Source of the DNA: JADJPL01 sp040382095
GTDB lineage: Bacteria; Bacteroidota; Bacteroidia; Chitinophagales; Saprospiraceae
DNA: 13,875 nucleotides
Direction: 5' to 3'
Assembly: GCA_040382095.1 (NCBI GenBank)
Contig: JBEIGB010000094.1
Span: 1 to 13,875 of the forward strand
Part shown: positions 6,319 through 13,727 of the stretch, piece after piece
How positions within the stretch are numbered: the stretch's first letter is position 1
Layout of the letters: each line of letters opens with the position of its first letter
Translations under genes and position numbers: made by a program
Notes under the pieces: generated by a model
Databases searched by the model: none
Told to the model about the DNA's origin: nothing
The model's input: only the letters and a program-made list of their open reading frames with translations

Positions 6319-6324
6319 ATATAC
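6319..6324. repeat. Target site duplication ATATAC, right copy
   Basis: It is identical to 2484-2489 and directly abuts the right inverted repeat. Together the two copies date both IS ends to a single insertion. Confidence 0.8.
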
Positions 6325-6427
6325 TGCTCTAATTCAACGCTTTTTCCTCAAAAAACAGGAATGTTGAGCCACTTTTAGAATTGACAAGGGGAGCAGAGAG
6401 CAGCCGAATCTTTCCATCAGATTAAGG

Positions 6428-6718
6428 TCATTGATGTTTTCTCCTTCGAGGCATTTTTTTTGCCTTTAACGAAACGATTTCTTTTTCTAAGGCATGGATG
6501 GCATGAACCTGTTCCTGCAAGGCGGCATTTTGGGTTTCCAGGGTTTCAACTTTTTGAGAGAGTTCCTGGATTGCTTTGACCATAGTGGGGATCATATCAT
6601 GTTTCGCTATGGACAGTAAGGTGTCGGGTCCCGGGATAGGATGTACAATATCGGGAAAAACGGTTTGCACTTCCTGTACTATAAATACAAAACACTCTGT
6701 CCCCCAACTTATGCCTAC
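6428..6718 (-). pseudogene. 3' remnant of a tail-fibre / S74 chaperone-domain protein
   Basis: The minus-strand frame ending at TGA 6430-6428 encodes FVFIVQEVQTVFPDIVHPIP, then GPDTLLSIAKHDMIPTMVKA and IQELSQKVETLETQNAALQE. This matches the end of the intramolecular chaperone (peptidase S74) domain (GFIAQEVQxVFPELV ... L.Y..LIPVLVKAIQE) followed by its C-terminal coiled coil. Similarity begins right beside the response regulator stop codon, so the rest of the gene is missing and there is no natural start; only GTG 6670 could initiate an 80-residue product. The IS right end lies ~100 bp further downstream. It is most likely debris of a larger surface or phage-like protein gene. Confidence 0.6.
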
Positions 6719-7434
6719 AGCTTATTCTTATTGATCATATCGAGCAATTCATCCCGGTAATTTTTGCCGATGGGCAGGTGCTTGGGCTGGTTTTTCTCCA
6801 TGACTTCGATCATATTGCCGACGATGGCTTCGATCCTGTCAATATTGACAATATACGAGCGGTGGATACGCTTGAACCGGTTTAGTGGGAGCTTATCCTC
6901 GAGGCTTTTCATGGTCTGCAGGGTAATTACGCGCTGGTTTTCAAGTCGGATGATGACATAATCTTTGAGCCCTTCGATATAAACGATCTCGTCGAAATTA
7001 ACTTTTATGAGCTTTTTATCGGCTTTTACAAAGATATAGCTATCGGCTGAATGTTCCTCGGGGCGTTCTTTCTGTTGCAGGTCCAGTTGCTCCTGGGCTT
7101 TATTGACCGATTTCATGAACCGCTCCAGGGAAATCGGCTTTAGCAGGTAGTCCAGGGCGTTTAATTCGAAACCTTCGACGGCATAGTTGGAATAAGCGGT
7201 GGTGAAGATCACGAGTGGTGGCCTGGAAAGGGTCTTGACAAAGTCAATTCCGGTGAGCTGTGGCATCTGGATATCCAGGAACATCAGGTCAATGTGTTCC
7301 CGTTTGAGGACTTCATTTGCCTCCAGCGCGTTGTTGCACTTGCGTACCAGGTGCAGCTCGGGGATTTTTTCGATGTAGGTCTCCAGCACGTCCTGTGCCA
7401 GGGGCTCGTCGTCCACGATGATTACTTTTATCAT
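6715..7434 (-). CDS. LytTR family response regulator
   Basis: The 239-residue cytoplasmic protein has a receiver domain (1-~118) with acidic pocket D8/D9, phosphoacceptor D54 in MFLDIQMP, T79 and K99 (LLKP). A LytTR DNA-binding domain follows (~133-236) with KVNFDEIVYIEGLKDYV and FKRIHRSYIVN signatures. It should receive a phosphoryl group from the kinase encoded just upstream on the same strand; 21 bases separate the kinase stop from this ATG, so the two form an operon. The genes it controls cannot be read from the window. Its TAG stop overlaps by a few bases the decayed S74 frame that follows. Confidence 0.92.
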   Translation of the reverse strand: MIKVIIVDDEPLAQDVLETYIEKIPELHLVRKCNNALEANEVLKREHIDLMFLDIQMPQLTGIDFVKTLSRPPLVIFTTAYSNYAVEGFELNALDYLLKPISLERFMKSVNKAQEQLDLQQKERPEEHSADSYIFVKADKKLIKVNFDEIVYIEGLKDYVIIRLENQRVITLQTMKSLEDKLPLNRFKRIHRSYIVNIDRIEAIVGNMIEVMEKNQPKHLPIGKNYRDELLDMINKNKL

Positions 7435-7455
7435 AAATCAGATGATTTTAGGCCG

Positions 7456-8523
7456 TCAGTCTAATTCGAGATCCAGGACGACGGCGTAGGTATTGGGTGT
7501 ATCGTTGATCCGTAAATCGTAGTGTTTGGGGTAGAGGAGATTGAGCCGCCGGTGGATATTGGCGAGGCCAATACCGCCACTTACGCGGTTGGGGTCCCGG
7601 ATGGGCCGTTGCCGGGGTTTGCTGTTTTCGATGAAAAAATGCAGCTGCCTGCCATTAACGGCAATCCGGATATGGACGAAAGAGTCTTTCTCCAGGTTGT
7701 TCATGATGCCGTGCTTAAAGCTATTTTCGAGAAAAGGGATGAATAGCAGCGGTGCGATGGTTTGCTCGCCGATGTTACCGCTTACCCCAAAGTCTATTTT
7801 GACCTGATTGCCCTGCCGCAGCCGCTCCAGGTCTATATAGTTTTGAAGATAGCTGATCTCTTTACTCAGCAATACGCGTTTCTCGTTGCATTCGTAAAGC
7901 ATATAACGCATCATTTCCGAAAGCTTCAGGACAATTTCGGGGGCCAGGTCAGATTTTTTAAGGGTCAGGGCATAAAGGCTGTTGAGGGTGTTGAACAAAA
8001 AGTGGGGGTTGATTTGCGAACGCAGGAACCTAAGCTCGGACTGCATGGTCTGGCGCTCCAGATCTTGCCGCTCCTTGAGCTGCTGTACCCAGTCGTTGCT
8101 GATTTTCACAACCGTGCCAAGCGAGGCGGCTAAAAAAATGGTTAGAAAATACCCAAATTGATTTTCTAAGAGCCCTAACTGTAATTCCGGCTTCCCGCTG
8201 AACTTTAGGTAAAATGCCAGAATTTTGATCGGGGTGATAACGCCGGATGCAAGGATTAGCAGGATGAGGTAGGTCAAAAACTGTTTTTTATTCAGATAGC
8301 TGGGGATGAGGTAGTATATATTGAAGTAAATAATGGCGACATAAAAAAAGGTATTGATGAATTCGTTGGTGAGCGCAAACAGCACGCCGTAGCGGGTACC
8401 TTCCAGTAGCATGAGGATCATGAATACCACCAGCCAGAAAGTAGCGTGCCGGAGCATGGGAGAGGTCATAAGGTCGTATGCCCTCCTCAATTGGCCGATA
8501 CTGTTGGATGGAATGGAATTCAT
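7456..8523 (-). CDS. LytS/YehU-type sensor histidine kinase
   Basis: The 355-residue membrane protein has four predicted transmembrane helices (~28-45, 55-78, 82-106, 122-142) and then a short coiled linker. The His_kinase-type core follows: phosphoacceptor H174 in QINPHFLFNTLNSL, an N-box PFLENSFKHG (263-272) and a glycine-rich ATP lid GGIGLANIHRRL (316-327). It should autophosphorylate and signal to the LytTR regulator immediately downstream. There is no extracellular sensor domain, so the signal is probably sensed in or near the membrane. The ATG at 8523-8521 is preferred; the first helix starts about 28 residues later. Confidence 0.92.
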   Translation of the reverse strand: MNSIPSNSIGQLRRAYDLMTSPMLRHATFWLVVFMILMLLEGTRYGVLFALTNEFINTFFYVAIIYFNIYYLIPSYLNKKQFLTYLILLILASGVITPIKILAFYLKFSGKPELQLGLLENQFGYFLTIFLAASLGTVVKISNDWVQQLKERQDLERQTMQSELRFLRSQINPHFLFNTLNSLYALTLKKSDLAPEIVLKLSEMMRYMLYECNEKRVLLSKEISYLQNYIDLERLRQGNQVKIDFGVSGNIGEQTIAPLLFIPFLENSFKHGIMNNLEKDSFVHIRIAVNGRQLHFFIENSKPRQRPIRDPNRVSGGIGLANIHRRLNLLYPKHYDLRINDTPNTYAVVLDLELD

Positions 8524-8762
8524 TTGCGTTGATTTTTGGCCCGCTGTGCGGGGGATTTTCTTTCGGCGTCAGGTGGCGTCTTTACGGTGGAGCCTCTTAT
8601 GCTGCTTTCAACACGCTGCCGCTCCGGTAAATTTACCTGAGACACTTTTCAGGTGGCCTGCCGCAAATCAAACCAGGATGCGATTCGCTGATTGATTTTG
8701 AATTATAACACCTGCAATGACGAATCTTCATAATTTCTCCGCAGAGATAAAAATATTTCCTA

Positions 8763-8770
8763 CAAATATA
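8763..8770 (-). promoter_or_regulatory. Possible -7 promoter box for the kinase/regulator operon
   Basis: On the minus strand this reads TATATTTG, matching TAnnTTTG. It lies about 240 bases upstream of the kinase ATG, which would give an unusually long leader, so a nearer promoter is possible. Confidence 0.3.
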
Positions 8771-8819
8771 TCGGAATCGTAGATAAAAGCGTCATTATCG
8801 CGCCGGACACAAAATTTTG

Positions 8820-8827
8820 TACCTTTG
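8820..8827 (+). promoter_or_regulatory. -7 promoter box of fabD
   Basis: TACCTTTG fits the Bacteroidota -7 consensus TAnnTTTG and sits 19 bases before ATG 8847. Initiation near 8833 would leave ATG 8838 almost without a leader, which favours 8847 as the fabD start. The palindrome ACAAAATTTTGT overlaps the first base of the box. Confidence 0.55.
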
Positions 8828-8846
8828 CCCAAATAAAATGTATCCA

Positions 8847-9725
8847 ATGAAAGCTTTTGTTTTTCCAGGCCAGGCGGCACAGTTCGAAGGGATGGGGCTC
8901 GATATGTTCGAGTCCTCGGCTTTTGCAAGGGATTTATTTTTACAAGCAGATGAAATACTGGGCTTTGCACTCACCGAGGTGATGTTCAGGGGGAATGCGG
9001 AGGATTTGAAACAGACAAAAGTGACGCAGCCAGCGGTATTTGTGCATTCTGTAGTTAAAGCCAAGATGGCCGGAGACGCATTTCGCCCGGATGCAGTGGC
9101 GGGACACTCCCTGGGGGAATTTTCCGCACTGGTAGCTGCCGGGGCGATGAGTTATGCCGATGGCCTCGCCCTGGTAGCGAAGAGGGCTTTTTCCATGCAG
9201 GCCGCATGCGAACAGGTGCCAGGCACGATGGCAGCGGTACTCGGGCTGGAAGATGAGGTCATCGAAGCGATTTGTGCCGGGATTGATGCTGTGGTGGTAC
9301 CGGCAAATTACAACTGCCCGGGCCAACTGGTGATCTCCGGTTCGGTCGAAGGGGTCGAAATTGCAGTGAAGGAACTCGAAGCGGCCGGAGCAACCAAAGT
9401 CGTTTTGCTACCGGTAGGTGGTGCATTTCACTCTCCGCTGATGAAGCCTGCAGAAGAAGACCTTGCTGCTGCTATTGCAAATACAGCAATCGTGGCGCCG
9501 GTTTGCCCGGTTTATCAAAATGTCAATGCACTCCCACAGACCGACCCGGACGTAATCCGGGGCAACCTGATCCGACAGCTCACGTCCCCGGTCCGCTGGA
9601 CGCAAACTATGCGCAATATGCTGCAGGATGGCGTACAAGAAATTGTCGAGGTCGGGGGAACAGGAAAGGTGTTGCAAGGGTTCTTCAAACGAATTGACCG
9701 GAAGCTGCCGACTTCCGCACTTTGA
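8847..9725 (+). CDS. fabD: Malonyl-CoA:ACP transacylase (FabD)
   Basis: FabD moves malonyl groups from CoA to acyl carrier protein, supplying fatty acid elongation in the cytoplasm. From ATG 8847 the protein has 292 residues, close to the usual ~300. It starts MKAFVFPGQAAQFEGMG, with the conserved FPGQ(G/A)xQ oxyanion segment. The nucleophile is S88 in GHSLGEFSAL, the malonyl-binding Arg is R113 (AKRAF), and the catalytic His is H195 in GGAFHSPLM. All key positions are intact. ATG 8838 in the same frame is the alternative start. The YqgE/AlgH gene follows after 31 bases and is probably co-transcribed. Confidence 0.95.
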   Translation: MKAFVFPGQAAQFEGMGLDMFESSAFARDLFLQADEILGFALTEVMFRGNAEDLKQTKVTQPAVFVHSVVKAKMAGDAFRPDAVAGHSLGEFSALVAAGAMSYADGLALVAKRAFSMQAACEQVPGTMAAVLGLEDEVIEAICAGIDAVVVPANYNCPGQLVISGSVEGVEIAVKELEAAGATKVVLLPVGGAFHSPLMKPAEEDLAAAIANTAIVAPVCPVYQNVNALPQTDPDVIRGNLIRQLTSPVRWTQTMRNMLQDGVQEIVEVGGTGKVLQGFFKRIDRKLPTSAL

Positions 9726-9756
9726 AAATGGTTTTCATAATGTGTATTGGCTTGAT

Positions 9757-10314
9757 ATGGAAGATAATGTGTTAATGCAAGGTACGGTATTGCTCGCTGA
9801 ACCGTTTATGATGGATCCCAATTTCAAGCGAACGGCGGTATTGTTGACCGAACATGCAAAGGGCGGCAGCGTAGGGTTTATAATGAACCGGCCGATGGAG
9901 ATGTCCATTGATGAGCTGCTGGAGGATTTCCCGGAATGCCCGTCGAGGGTTTTTTGGGGTGGGCCGGTACAAACCAATACCGTCCACTATGTACACAATG
10001 TAGGCCCGCTGCTGGACGGCTGTGTGAAAGTCTCAGACGGGGTATTCTGGGGAGGGGATTATAAGAAACTCAAATTTCTGATCGCTTCGCGGCTTATCCT
10101 TCCCGACAACATCCGTTTTTTCATAGGCTATTCCGGTTGGGGGGATGGGCAACTGGAAGAAGAAATACGCGTAGGCTCCTGGATAGCTGCCGGGATGGAC
10201 GCCAATTACCTCTTCCGCTCTGCCCCGGAGGACCTCTGGCAACAAATCATGTCCGATAAAGGCGATACTTACGGGGTACTCGCACAATTACCCGAGCATT
10301 TGAGCTGGAACTGA
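9757..10314 (+). CDS. YqgE/AlgH family protein
   Basis: The 185-residue product matches the YqgE/AlgH family (DUF179) in length and in its signatures LLAEPFMMDPNFKRTAVLLT, GSVGFIMNRP, FWGGPVQTNTVHYVHN and FFIGYSGWGDGQLEEEI. These proteins are widespread and cytoplasmic, and their molecular function is unsettled; an early link to alginate regulation gave the name. ATG 9757 is chosen because MEDNVLMQGTVLLAEPFM aligns with family starts. A longer frame from 9628 would overlap fabD and reads as shadow sequence. It lies 31 bases after fabD and its stop is 8 bases from the stop of the convergent M23 gene, leaving no room for a separate terminator. Confidence 0.88.
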   Translation: MEDNVLMQGTVLLAEPFMMDPNFKRTAVLLTEHAKGGSVGFIMNRPMEMSIDELLEDFPECPSRVFWGGPVQTNTVHYVHNVGPLLDGCVKVSDGVFWGGDYKKLKFLIASRLILPDNIRFFIGYSGWGDGQLEEEIRVGSWIAAGMDANYLFRSAPEDLWQQIMSDKGDTYGVLAQLPEHLSWN

Positions 10315-10322
10315 TCCGCGCG

Positions 10323-11630
10323 TCACGGCGAACCAGCTTTCGTCTGCATAGAATTCGTGAGTTGGGCCACGAGCGAATCCCGGTATGGGAAGAACTCATC
10401 CAACACAGCTTTAGGGAGCGGTTCGGGAGGAGGAAAGTTGAGCTTCAGGTGGTTGACTTGTTTGCCGTTCATCCAGAAACGGAAGCACACATGCGGGCCT
10501 GTTGCCAGGCCAGTGGCGCCAACATAGCCGATTACCTGTCCCTGGCTTACCCTGCTGCCCCTGCGGATGCCCCGGGCAAACCCGCGCATGTGCAGGTATT
10601 GGGTGGTAATCTGCTTATTATGGCGGATCTTCACATAGTTGCCGTTACCCCGGCTATAGGAAGCCTCAATGACTTCCCCGTTGCCAACGGCATAGATTTC
10701 TGTGCCATAAGGCGCGGCGTAGTCCGTTCCGAGATGTGGGCGTACGTGCTTCAGGACAGGGTGAAAACGGCGCAGGTTATAATGCGACGATATCCTGGAA
10801 AACTTCACCGGTGCTTTCAGGAAGCCTTTGTTGACAGGCCGTCCCTCCAGGTCGTAATATCCTTTTTCCCCGTTGTGCTCGTAGTAAATGGCATGGTAGG
10901 ATTTTTCGCCGGTTTGGTATAGCGCAGCATGTACCCGTCCCGGGTCAACTGCCTGCCCCTCGACGTACTGCTGGTCGTACAGGGCATGAAAATGATCCCC
11001 TTTCTGAAGATGGTGGAAGTCAATAGACCATTGCAGGGCATCTTCCATTTTTGCGATCAGCGTCGGGCTTGCGCCGCCGTCCTCAAGGGCCTGCCAGAGC
11101 GAAGAGGAAATGGTCCCTTCTACAAACTGTTGCCTGACCTCCACGGGGCGCACAACTTTCTCGATCCGCGGCTCCCCCTTGAAATGGAAGATAAAGTATT
11201 CGTAAACACTTGGCTCATAGATGAAGTAATCCAGGCCGGCATCGGGCGAACGGGTGAGGAATAAATAGGGCTTGCCCGTCTTGAAATCCTGTACCCTGAA
11301 GGTGCCTTTTGCGTCCTCCAGCATTTTTGTGATCAGGTTGGGGCCGACCTCATGCCGGGCAAGCATTTCACCCAGGATTTGACCCGGTGCGACCTCCCCC
11401 TCCTCAACAGCGAAAGTGTCGAGGGCAAAGCCAAATTTGACCGTAGGCACAACAATTGGAAAAGCAGAAATAACCTGCTGGCTGCCACGAAGGTTGGCTT
11501 TGGTATTCTTAGAATTCTCCGGGAAAACAGCCATTGCAAAAAGAGCGAGCAGGGAAAAGGCGAGTATCCCGGAAATCAGACGCCTGGAGGCCCCTTTAAA
11601 TGGTGTGAGTAGCGACGATGGATTTGACAC
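10323..11630 (-). CDS. M23 family metallopeptidase, membrane-anchored murein hydrolase
   Basis: The 435-residue protein probably cuts peptidoglycan cross-bridges or regulates such cutting in the periplasm. It has an N-terminal hydrophobic segment (~18-36, signal anchor or signal peptide), a central region (~60-270) resembling the OapA/LysM-like part of MepM-type enzymes, and a LytM/M23 domain (~295-400). Zinc and catalytic motifs are HLGTD (H299, D303) and YLHM (H347). The usual final HxH is H380-V-C382, with Cys in place of the last zinc-ligand His. The start is GTG 11630-11628; an in-frame TAA lies seven codons upstream and no ATG intervenes. It is convergent with the YqgE/AlgH gene and divergent from purM. 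Confidence 0.85.
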   Translation of the reverse strand: MSNPSSLLTPFKGASRRLISGILAFSLLALFAMAVFPENSKNTKANLRGSQQVISAFPIVVPTVKFGFALDTFAVEEGEVAPGQILGEMLARHEVGPNLITKMLEDAKGTFRVQDFKTGKPYLFLTRSPDAGLDYFIYEPSVYEYFIFHFKGEPRIEKVVRPVEVRQQFVEGTISSSLWQALEDGGASPTLIAKMEDALQWSIDFHHLQKGDHFHALYDQQYVEGQAVDPGRVHAALYQTGEKSYHAIYYEHNGEKGYYDLEGRPVNKGFLKAPVKFSRISSHYNLRRFHPVLKHVRPHLGTDYAAPYGTEIYAVGNGEVIEASYSRGNGNYVKIRHNKQITTQYLHMRGFARGIRRGSRVSQGQVIGYVGATGLATGPHVCFRFWMNGKQVNHLKLNFPPPEPLPKAVLDEFFPYRDSLVAQLTNSMQTKAGSP

Positions 11631-11851
11631 TGCGATAAATTTGTTGGCGCTTTATCAGTGAACAACAGATTCGTACCATAAATGGGAAATCCATTGGCTG
11701 GGGGGCTGATAAAACTAAAGTAAATCTGTTTTCTTCATAGTGTAATCCATGGGACCTTTTTACGGGGCAGTTTGCAAATATAAAATTCCTATTAAACCCC
11801 GCCTAATTAAAAATGTTAAATTCTATGCATAGCTTTGCATAAAAGAACGAC
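11631..11851. other. Divergent intergenic region between the M23 gene and purM
   Basis: These 221 bases hold the leaders of both genes. The half nearer purM is AT-rich and carries the purM promoter box. I see no TAnnTTTG box clearly placed for the M23 gene and no coding sequence. Confidence 0.45.
11824..11841 (+). promoter_or_regulatory. purM promoter with overlapping inverted repeat
   Basis: TAGCTTTG at 11830-11837 fits the -7 consensus TAnnTTTG and lies 14 bases before ATG 11852. It sits inside a perfect 6-bp inverted repeat (TATGCA 11824-11829, TGCATA 11836-11841), so a protein bound there would block initiation. No strong -33 box is visible. Confidence 0.45.
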
Positions 11852-13027
11852 ATGGCCGAAATAGACCGTTACAGCCGCCGGGGCGTGTCGGCAGGTAAAG
11901 AAGAAGTACACGCGGCAATCCAACATCTCGATAAGGGTTTGTACCCCAATGCGTTCTGTAAAATAATCCCCGATGTGGCAGGGGGAGATCCCCTCTTTTG
12001 TAACCTCATGCACGCCGATACCGCCGGCTCAAAGACCAGTCTTGCTTACCTGTATTGGAAGGAGACGGGGGATATGGAGGTATGGAAAGGTATCGTCCAG
12101 GACGCAATCGTGATGAACCTCGACGATATGGGCTGTGTGGGTTGTACGGGCGGGATCATCCTTTCTTCGACAATCGGCAGGAATAAAAACCTGATCCCCG
12201 GTGATGTAGTTGCCGCGCTGATCCAGGGCACAACGGAGTTTATCGGGGAAATGCAGAAATGGGGGGTGGATATCATCCTCAGCGGTGGGGAAACGGCAGA
12301 TGTCGGCGATATCGTCCGTACCCTGGATGTGGGCTTCACCGCTTTCGCACGTATCCGCCGCGCAGATGTTATCGAAAATAAAATCGAAAACGGCGATCTG
12401 ATCGTTGGGCTGGCTTCCTTCGGCCAGGCAGTTTACGAAAAGGCTTACAACAGCGGCATAGGCAGCAATGGCCTGACCTCGGCCCGGCATGATGTTTTGG
12501 CATCAGACTACGCATTGCGCTATCCGGAGACGTTCGACCCGCTTTCACCAAAAGACCTGGTGTACAGTGGTTCTAAAAAGCTCGGCGATCTGCTTCAGAC
12601 TTCCGGCGGCGATGTACAGGTAGGAAAACTCCTCCTTTCTCCCACGCGCACTTATCTGCCTTTCCTGCGTGCACTGATCGGAACCCACCGGCAGCACATC
12701 CATGGGTTGATCCATTGCACCGGAGGGGCACAGACGAAGGTGCTCAAGTTCCTCCGGGGCCAGACAGCGATAAAAGATGGCCTCTTCCCCATACCCCCGC
12801 TTTTTCAGTTGATCCAGGAAGAATCAGGGGCGTCCTGGAGGGAAATGTATCAGGTGTTCAATATGGGGCATCGCCTGGAAGTCTTTGTGCGCCCCGAAAT
12901 AGCAGACGAAGTCATCGCCCTGGCAGGATCGCTGGGCATATCGGCAACGGTCATCGGCAGGGTAGAGGCATCCGGCGAAAACCGGGTGATTGTGGATACG
13001 CAACATGGTACTTTTGAATATGCCTAA
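11852..13027 (+). CDS. purM: Phosphoribosylformylglycinamidine cyclo-ligase (AIR synthetase), Bacteroidota type
   Basis: PurM closes the imidazole ring of AIR using ATP, the fifth step of purine synthesis, in the cytoplasm. The 391-residue protein is longer than the ~345 of E. coli PurM but agrees with the Bacteroidota form. Recognisable segments are YSRRGVSAGKEEVHAAI at the N-terminus, YWKETGDMEVWKGIVQDAIV, LSSTIGRNKNLIPGDVV, the nucleotide-site segment SGGETADVGDIVRTLDVG, and LVYSG / LLSPTRTYLPF / HCTGGAQTK / YQVFNMGHRLEV in the C-terminal domain. ATG 11852 follows a good promoter box. The stop overlaps the start of nth by 8 bp, so the two are translated from one message. A PurM-fold paralogue of other function is the alternative, less likely. 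Confidence 0.85.
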   Translation: MAEIDRYSRRGVSAGKEEVHAAIQHLDKGLYPNAFCKIIPDVAGGDPLFCNLMHADTAGSKTSLAYLYWKETGDMEVWKGIVQDAIVMNLDDMGCVGCTGGIILSSTIGRNKNLIPGDVVAALIQGTTEFIGEMQKWGVDIILSGGETADVGDIVRTLDVGFTAFARIRRADVIENKIENGDLIVGLASFGQAVYEKAYNSGIGSNGLTSARHDVLASDYALRYPETFDPLSPKDLVYSGSKKLGDLLQTSGGDVQVGKLLLSPTRTYLPFLRALIGTHRQHIHGLIHCTGGAQTKVLKFLRGQTAIKDGLFPIPPLFQLIQEESGASWREMYQVFNMGHRLEVFVRPEIADEVIALAGSLGISATVIGRVEASGENRVIVDTQHGTFEYA

Positions 13028-13655
13028 ACAGATCAGTGTAAAAAAGAAGGCAGCCGAAATCGCAGAAATCCTGGAAAACCTCTTCCCGGAAACCCCCATT
13101 CCACTCCGCCACGAAGACCCCTATACCTTGCTGGTCGCAGTATTGCTTTCGGCACAGTGTACCGACGAGCGGGTCAACCAGGTGACGCCCCACCTTTTTG
13201 CGCGTGCCGCAAGCCCGCAGGAGATGGCAAAGCTGGAGGTATCCGAAATCGAAAATATCGTAAGGCCCTGCGGGCTGGCACCCAAAAAAGCAAAAGCGAT
13301 CCGCGACCTCTCGATTATCCTGCTGGAAAAATATGACGGGCAAGTCCCCGCAGATTTCGAGGCATTGGAAGCACTGCCCGGAGTAGGGCATAAAACAGCG
13401 TCTGTGGTCATGAGCCAGGCCTATGGGGTGCCGGCTTTTCCGGTAGATACCCACATCCACCGCCTCGCATATCGCTGGGGCCTGAGCAATGGAAAAAATG
13501 TCGTGCAGACAGAAAACGACCTGAAGCGCTTGTTTCCCAAAACAGCCTGGAACAAGCTCCATCTCCAGATTATCTTTTTTGGGCGGAAATACTGCCCGGC
13601 ACGCGGCCACAATCCCAGTCAATGCCCAATCTGCAGTAAATATGGGGTTGTGTAA
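13020..13655 (+). CDS. nth: Endonuclease III (DNA glycosylase/AP lyase)
   Basis: Nth removes oxidised pyrimidines from DNA and nicks the abasic site. From ATG 13020 the protein has 211 residues, the normal size. It shows LLSAQCTDERVN, the helix-hairpin-helix LPGVGHKTASVV whose Lys is the catalytic lysine, and the catalytic Asp in VDTHIHRLAYRWG. The C-terminal iron-sulfur loop is aberrant: CPARGHNPSQCPIC has Cys spacing x9 then x2 and no fourth Cys before the end, whereas the classical pattern is C-x6-C-x2-C-x5-C. ATG 13020 overlaps the purM stop by 8 bp; ATG 13005 in the same frame is possible. Translational coupling to purM is likely. Confidence 0.9.
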   Translation: MPKQISVKKKAAEIAEILENLFPETPIPLRHEDPYTLLVAVLLSAQCTDERVNQVTPHLFARAASPQEMAKLEVSEIENIVRPCGLAPKKAKAIRDLSIILLEKYDGQVPADFEALEALPGVGHKTASVVMSQAYGVPAFPVDTHIHRLAYRWGLSNGKNVVQTENDLKRLFPKTAWNKLHLQIIFFGRKYCPARGHNPSQCPICSKYGVV

Positions 13656-13727
13656 AAAGACCGGAGGTCGTCCTTTGTCCTTTGGTCCTTTCGCGGCCGA
13701 AGGCGGCGGAATACTTTTTACACAACC
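13646..13727. repeat. 14-bp inverted repeat across the end of nth
   Basis: GGTTGTGTAAAAAG (13646-13659, covering the nth stop) and its exact reverse complement (13714-13727) enclose 54 bases. The loop holds three GTCCTTT units (13669-13691) and a nested near-palindrome (CCTTTCG with CGAAGG). It may fold as a long terminator-like stem, or be the ends of a short repeat; no U-tract follows directly. Confidence 0.6.

Larger units (their letters stand above)
8524..8846. other. Divergent intergenic region between the kinase gene and fabD
   Basis: These 323 bases contain the divergent promoters and no recognisable gene. They hold two perfect 12-bp palindromes, GGTAAATTTACC (8626-8637) and ACAAAATTTTGT (8809-8820), a small CCCGC-TGT-GCGGG hairpin in the kinase leader near 8540-8552, and TAnnTTTG boxes on both strands (8820-8827 plus, 8770-8763 minus). 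Confidence 0.5.

Noticed and set aside
10362..10922. 186-residue plus-strand reading frame
   Set aside because: It is antisense to the M23 peptidase catalytic domain and has no recognisable domain.
12951..13622. 223-residue minus-strand reading frame
   Set aside because: It is fully antisense to nth, whose catalytic motifs are unmistakable, and is rich in Cys/His/Phe as expected of a shadow frame.
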